A DNA stretch of 8,287 nt from Flavobacterium sp. (GTDB taxonomy: Bacteria; Bacteroidota; Bacteroidia; Flavobacteriales; Flavobacteriaceae), in the NCBI GenBank assembly GCA_024642295.1, contig JAHEBK010000060.1, positions 1-8,287 of the forward strand. The letters run 5' to 3'. The stretch's first letter is position 1. Each line of letters opens with the position of its first letter. The notes below the pieces were generated by a model. It was not told the origin of the DNA. It was given only the letters and a program-made list of their open reading frames with translations, and did not search any database. Both the position numbers and the translations under genes were made by a program. Below are positions 6,080-8,287 of the stretch, one piece after another.

Positions 6080-7333
6080 ATGGAAAATTTAGCATTAATC
6101 GATTCATTTTCAGAGTTTAAAGATGATAAACTTATTGATCGTGTAACGCTTATGGCAATTTTGGAAGATGTATTCAGAAATGCATTGAAGAAAAAATACG
6201 GTTCAGATGATAATTTTGATATTATTATAAATCCTGATAAAGGGGATATGGAGATTTGGAGAAGGAGAGTTATTGTTGCCGACGAAGACTTAGATTTTGA
6301 AAACGAAGAGATTACGCTTACTGAGGCAAGAAAAATTGAAGCCGATTTCGAAATTGGCGAAGAGGTTTCTGAAGAAGTAAAGTTAATAGATTTAGGAAGA
6401 AGAGCTATTTTGGCTTTGCGTCAAAACTTGATTTCTAAAATCCACGAACACGATAATACCAATCTTTATAAGCAATTTAAAGATTTAATTGGTGATATTT
6501 ACACCGCCGAAGTGCACCATGTGAGACCAAGAGTTGTTATTTTGGTAGATGATGAAGGTAATGAAATTGTGTTGCCAAAAGAAAAACAAATTCCATCTGA
6601 CTTTTTCCGTAAAGGAGATAATGTTCGTGGAATCATTGAAAGCGTGGAGCTAAAAGGAAATAAACCACAAATTATTATGTCTAGAACTTCGGAGAAGTTT
6701 TTAGAAAAATTATTTGAACAAGAAATTCCAGAGGTTTTTGACGGTTTGATTATGGTTAAAAACGTAGTAAGAATTCCAGGAGAAAAAGCAAAAGTAGCTG
6801 TAGATTCTTATGATGATAGAATTGATCCAGTAGGAGCTTGTGTGGGAATGAAAGGTTCACGTATTCACGGAATTGTTCGTGAATTAGGAAATGAAAATAT
6901 TGATGTTATTAATTATACAAGTAACATTCAATTGTTTATAACAAGAGCGTTAAGCCCAGCAAAAGTATCTTCTATTAAAATTAATGAAGAAACGAAACGT
7001 GCTGAGGTGTTCTTGAAATTAGAAGAAGTTTCTAAAGCTATTGGTCGTGGAGGGCATAACATTAGATTAGCGGGTCTTTTGACTGGTTATGAATTGGATG
7101 TTATTCGTGAAGGTGATGTAGCTGGAGCAACTGCTGACGAGGATGATGTTGAATTAACAGAATTCTCAGATGAGATTGAAGAGTGGGTAATTGAAGAATT
7201 TGCCAAAATTGGTTTGGATACAGCTAAAAGTATTCTAAATCAAGAAGTAGAAGATTTAGTAAGAAGAACAGACCTAGAAGAGGAAACAATTCTAGATGTA
7301 ATGAAAATATTGAAAGAAGAATTTGAAAGTTAG
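6080..7333 (+). CDS. nusA: Transcription termination/antitermination factor NusA
   Basis: This 417-residue RNA polymerase-associated factor modulates pausing, intrinsic termination and antitermination. The N-terminal polymerase-binding domain spans about 1-130. The S1 domain spans about 135-203 (GDIYTAEVHHV to IIMSRTS). KH1 contains DRIDPVGACVGMKGSRI (246-262, with GMKG at 256-259). KH2 contains AIGRGGHNIRLA (320-331, GRGG at 322-325). A short acidic linker (352-368) leads to a final helical segment (about 370-417: EEFAKIGLDTAKSIL...) that resembles a single copy of the E. coli C-terminal acidic repeat; E. coli NusA has two and is about 495 residues. The ATG at 6080 gives the family start MENLALIDSF. 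It is second in the operon, and its product could act on the terminator-like hairpin in the operon's own leader. Confidence 0.97.
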   Translation: MENLALIDSFSEFKDDKLIDRVTLMAILEDVFRNALKKKYGSDDNFDIIINPDKGDMEIWRRRVIVADEDLDFENEEITLTEARKIEADFEIGEEVSEEVKLIDLGRRAILALRQNLISKIHEHDNTNLYKQFKDLIGDIYTAEVHHVRPRVVILVDDEGNEIVLPKEKQIPSDFFRKGDNVRGIIESVELKGNKPQIIMSRTSEKFLEKLFEQEIPEVFDGLIMVKNVVRIPGEKAKVAVDSYDDRIDPVGACVGMKGSRIHGIVRELGNENIDVINYTSNIQLFITRALSPAKVSSIKINEETKRAEVFLKLEEVSKAIGRGGHNIRLAGLLTGYELDVIREGDVAGATADEDDVELTEFSDEIEEWVIEEFAKIGLDTAKSILNQEVEDLVRRTDLEEETILDVMKILKEEFES

Positions 7334-7385
7334 TCGACAAATACTTCTAGCAACACAACAAAAAAGGTAATAATAAAAAGGTTTT

Positions 7386-8287
7386 ATGTCTGAAGAGAGA
7401 GTTATTAGAATAAACAAAGTTTTAAGAGAATTGAATATTTCTTTAGAAAGAGCTGTGGATTATCTAAAAGATAAGGGGATTAGTATTGAGGCGAATCCAA
7501 ACACAAAAATTTCTGATGACGTATACGGTGTCTTGTGCGGTCAATTTGCGGGTGACAGAGGGAAAAAAGAAGCTTCGAAAGAAGTAGGCGAAGAGCGAAG
7601 AAAAGAGAAAGAGGCTTTGCGTATTGAAAGAGAAAATGAAATAGAAGATAAACGTAAGCATGATGAGGAAGAACGTTTGAAACAGCAAGAAGTTATCAAA
7701 GCGAGAGCGGTAGTAACAGGGCCTGTTCAAGTGGGGAAAATCGATCTTAATCCAAAGAAAAACACACCACCAGCTGCACCTGTAAAAGGGACAGATGAAA
7801 AGGTTGAAGCTCCTAAAGTGGAAGCTGTGGTTGAAAAATCAGAGTCAGCGGAACCTGCGCAAGAAAAAGTTGTTTCAGACAAAAAAGAGCCAAAACCTGT
7901 TGTTGAAGCTAAAGAATCTAAAAAAGAAGCAGCTCCTTCTGCTCCTAAAAAAGAGGCTAAAGAAACTCCGAATACTGAGGATACACCTGTTGAAGAAGCT
8001 ATTACCACTCAATACCAAAAATTATCTGGAGCCAAATTAACAGGACAAACAATTGATTTGTCTCAGTTTAATAAGCCTAAAAAGAAAAAAGAGGAGCCTA
8101 AAATTACGCCTAATAAACCTGGTGCTCCAGGTGCTAATGCAGGTGCTAATAAAAATAAACGTAAAAGAATTGCGCCTAAACCAGGTGCTCCAAAACCTCC
8201 TGGAGTTCCAGGTGCTCCAAATCCTAATAAGATTACACCAAATGCTGGTGGTGGAGGAGGTTTCAATCGTAGCGCAAGACCAGGTTT
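7386..8287 (+). CDS. infB: Translation initiation factor IF-2, N-terminal part (cut by window end)
   Basis: An open frame from the ATG at 7386 runs uninterrupted to the right edge, giving 300 codons without a stop. Full IF2 is a GTPase that places initiator tRNA on the 30S subunit and promotes subunit joining. Only the variable head is seen here; the GTPase core lies beyond the window. Residues 1-55 form the IF2 N-terminal domain (MSEERVIRINKVLRELNISLERAVDYL). A highly charged, probably helical stretch follows (60-105), then VTGPVQVGKIDL (110-121), a Pro/Ala/Lys/Glu-rich disordered linker (about 125-240), and Gly-Ala-Pro repeats with a Gly5 run (245-300). The start lies 52 bases after nusA. 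AAAAAGG 4 bases before the ATG is the nearest thing to a Shine-Dalgarno site. The long low-complexity head is usual in Bacteroidota. Confidence 0.95.
   Translation, partial: MSEERVIRINKVLRELNISLERAVDYLKDKGISIEANPNTKISDDVYGVLCGQFAGDRGKKEASKEVGEERRKEKEALRIERENEIEDKRKHDEEERLKQQEVIKARAVVTGPVQVGKIDLNPKKNTPPAAPVKGTDEKVEAPKVEAVVEKSESAEPAQEKVVSDKKEPKPVVEAKESKKEAAPSAPKKEAKETPNTEDTPVEEAITTQYQKLSGAKLTGQTIDLSQFNKPKKKKEEPKITPNKPGAPGANAGANKNKRKRIAPKPGAPKPPGVPGAPNPNKITPNAGGGGGFNRSARPG
8118..8261 (+). repeat. Gly-Ala-Pro coding repeats and Gly5 run inside infB
   Basis: CCAGGTGCTCCA (Pro-Gly-Ala-Pro) occurs at 8181-8192 and 8208-8219, with a one-base variant at 8118-8129. GGTGCT occurs five times between 8121 and 8216. 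A run of five Gly codons lies at 8247-8261. These encode a flexible low-complexity segment of the IF2 head (residues about 245-292). Such short direct repeats are prone to length change by replication slippage, so this part should vary between strains. Confidence 0.75.

Noticed and set aside
7795..8040. Plus-strand Lys/Leu-rich open frame of 81 codons
   Set aside because: It is the shifted frame of the Lys/Glu/Ala-rich IF2 linker; the composition explains the absence of stops.
7464..8266. Three minus-strand open frames (7464-7730, 7727-8008, 8063-8266) opposite infB
   Set aside because: They are mirror images of low-complexity infB codons, rich in Phe, Ser or Gly/Pro, with no domain resemblance; the plus-strand infB frame is clearly the coding one.
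1..8287. Mobile elements, CRISPR arrays, phage or defence genes
   Set aside because: I saw no transposase or integrase motifs, no regularly spaced repeats and no unexplained gene clusters; the coding content is covered by six recognisable proteins and one tRNA.

Overview
The window comes from a Bacteroidota genome, most likely a Flavobacterium or a close relative. The DNA is AT-rich, and the promoters fit the Bacteroidota form TTTG-N17-23-TAnnTTTG rather than the -35/-10 form. Start codons mostly lack strong Shine-Dalgarno sequences. The protein sequences (GT117/DUF2723 enzyme, tandem Usp, RimP, NusA and a long-headed IF2) also read as flavobacterial.

Positions 1-4241 hold two minus-strand genes for envelope or glycan work. 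They are a very large GT-C type membrane glycosyltransferase (DUF2723/GT117, 942-4241) and, downstream of it, a small NodB-type polysaccharide deacetylase (56-697). The 244 bases between them hold repeat-like AT-rich DNA, a possible promoter, and a perfect 15-bp hairpin just before the deacetylase start. Positions 4429-4581 are a compact, self-contained tRNA-Gln(UUG) unit with a consensus promoter and a perfect hairpin terminator. That terminator also faces the end of the next gene. Positions 4603-5427 (minus) encode a two-domain universal stress protein.

From 5511 to the right edge runs the conserved plus-strand rimP-nusA-infB operon: 30S maturation factor, transcription elongation/termination factor, and translation initiation factor IF2 (cut by the window edge). 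Its promoter is followed almost at once by a terminator-shaped hairpin (9-bp GC-rich stem plus T5) placed before the rimP start codon. Since nothing on the plus strand needs terminating there, this looks like a leader attenuator. NusA, the second gene product, enhances intrinsic termination in well-studied bacteria, so feedback control is a reasonable hypothesis.

The gene content is mostly core and conserved. I see no mobile element, CRISPR array, phage or defence system. The points most worth following are the rimP leader hairpin and the hairpin before the deacetylase. The arms of the latter contain the 9-base core of the Haemophilus DNA uptake signal, probably by chance.
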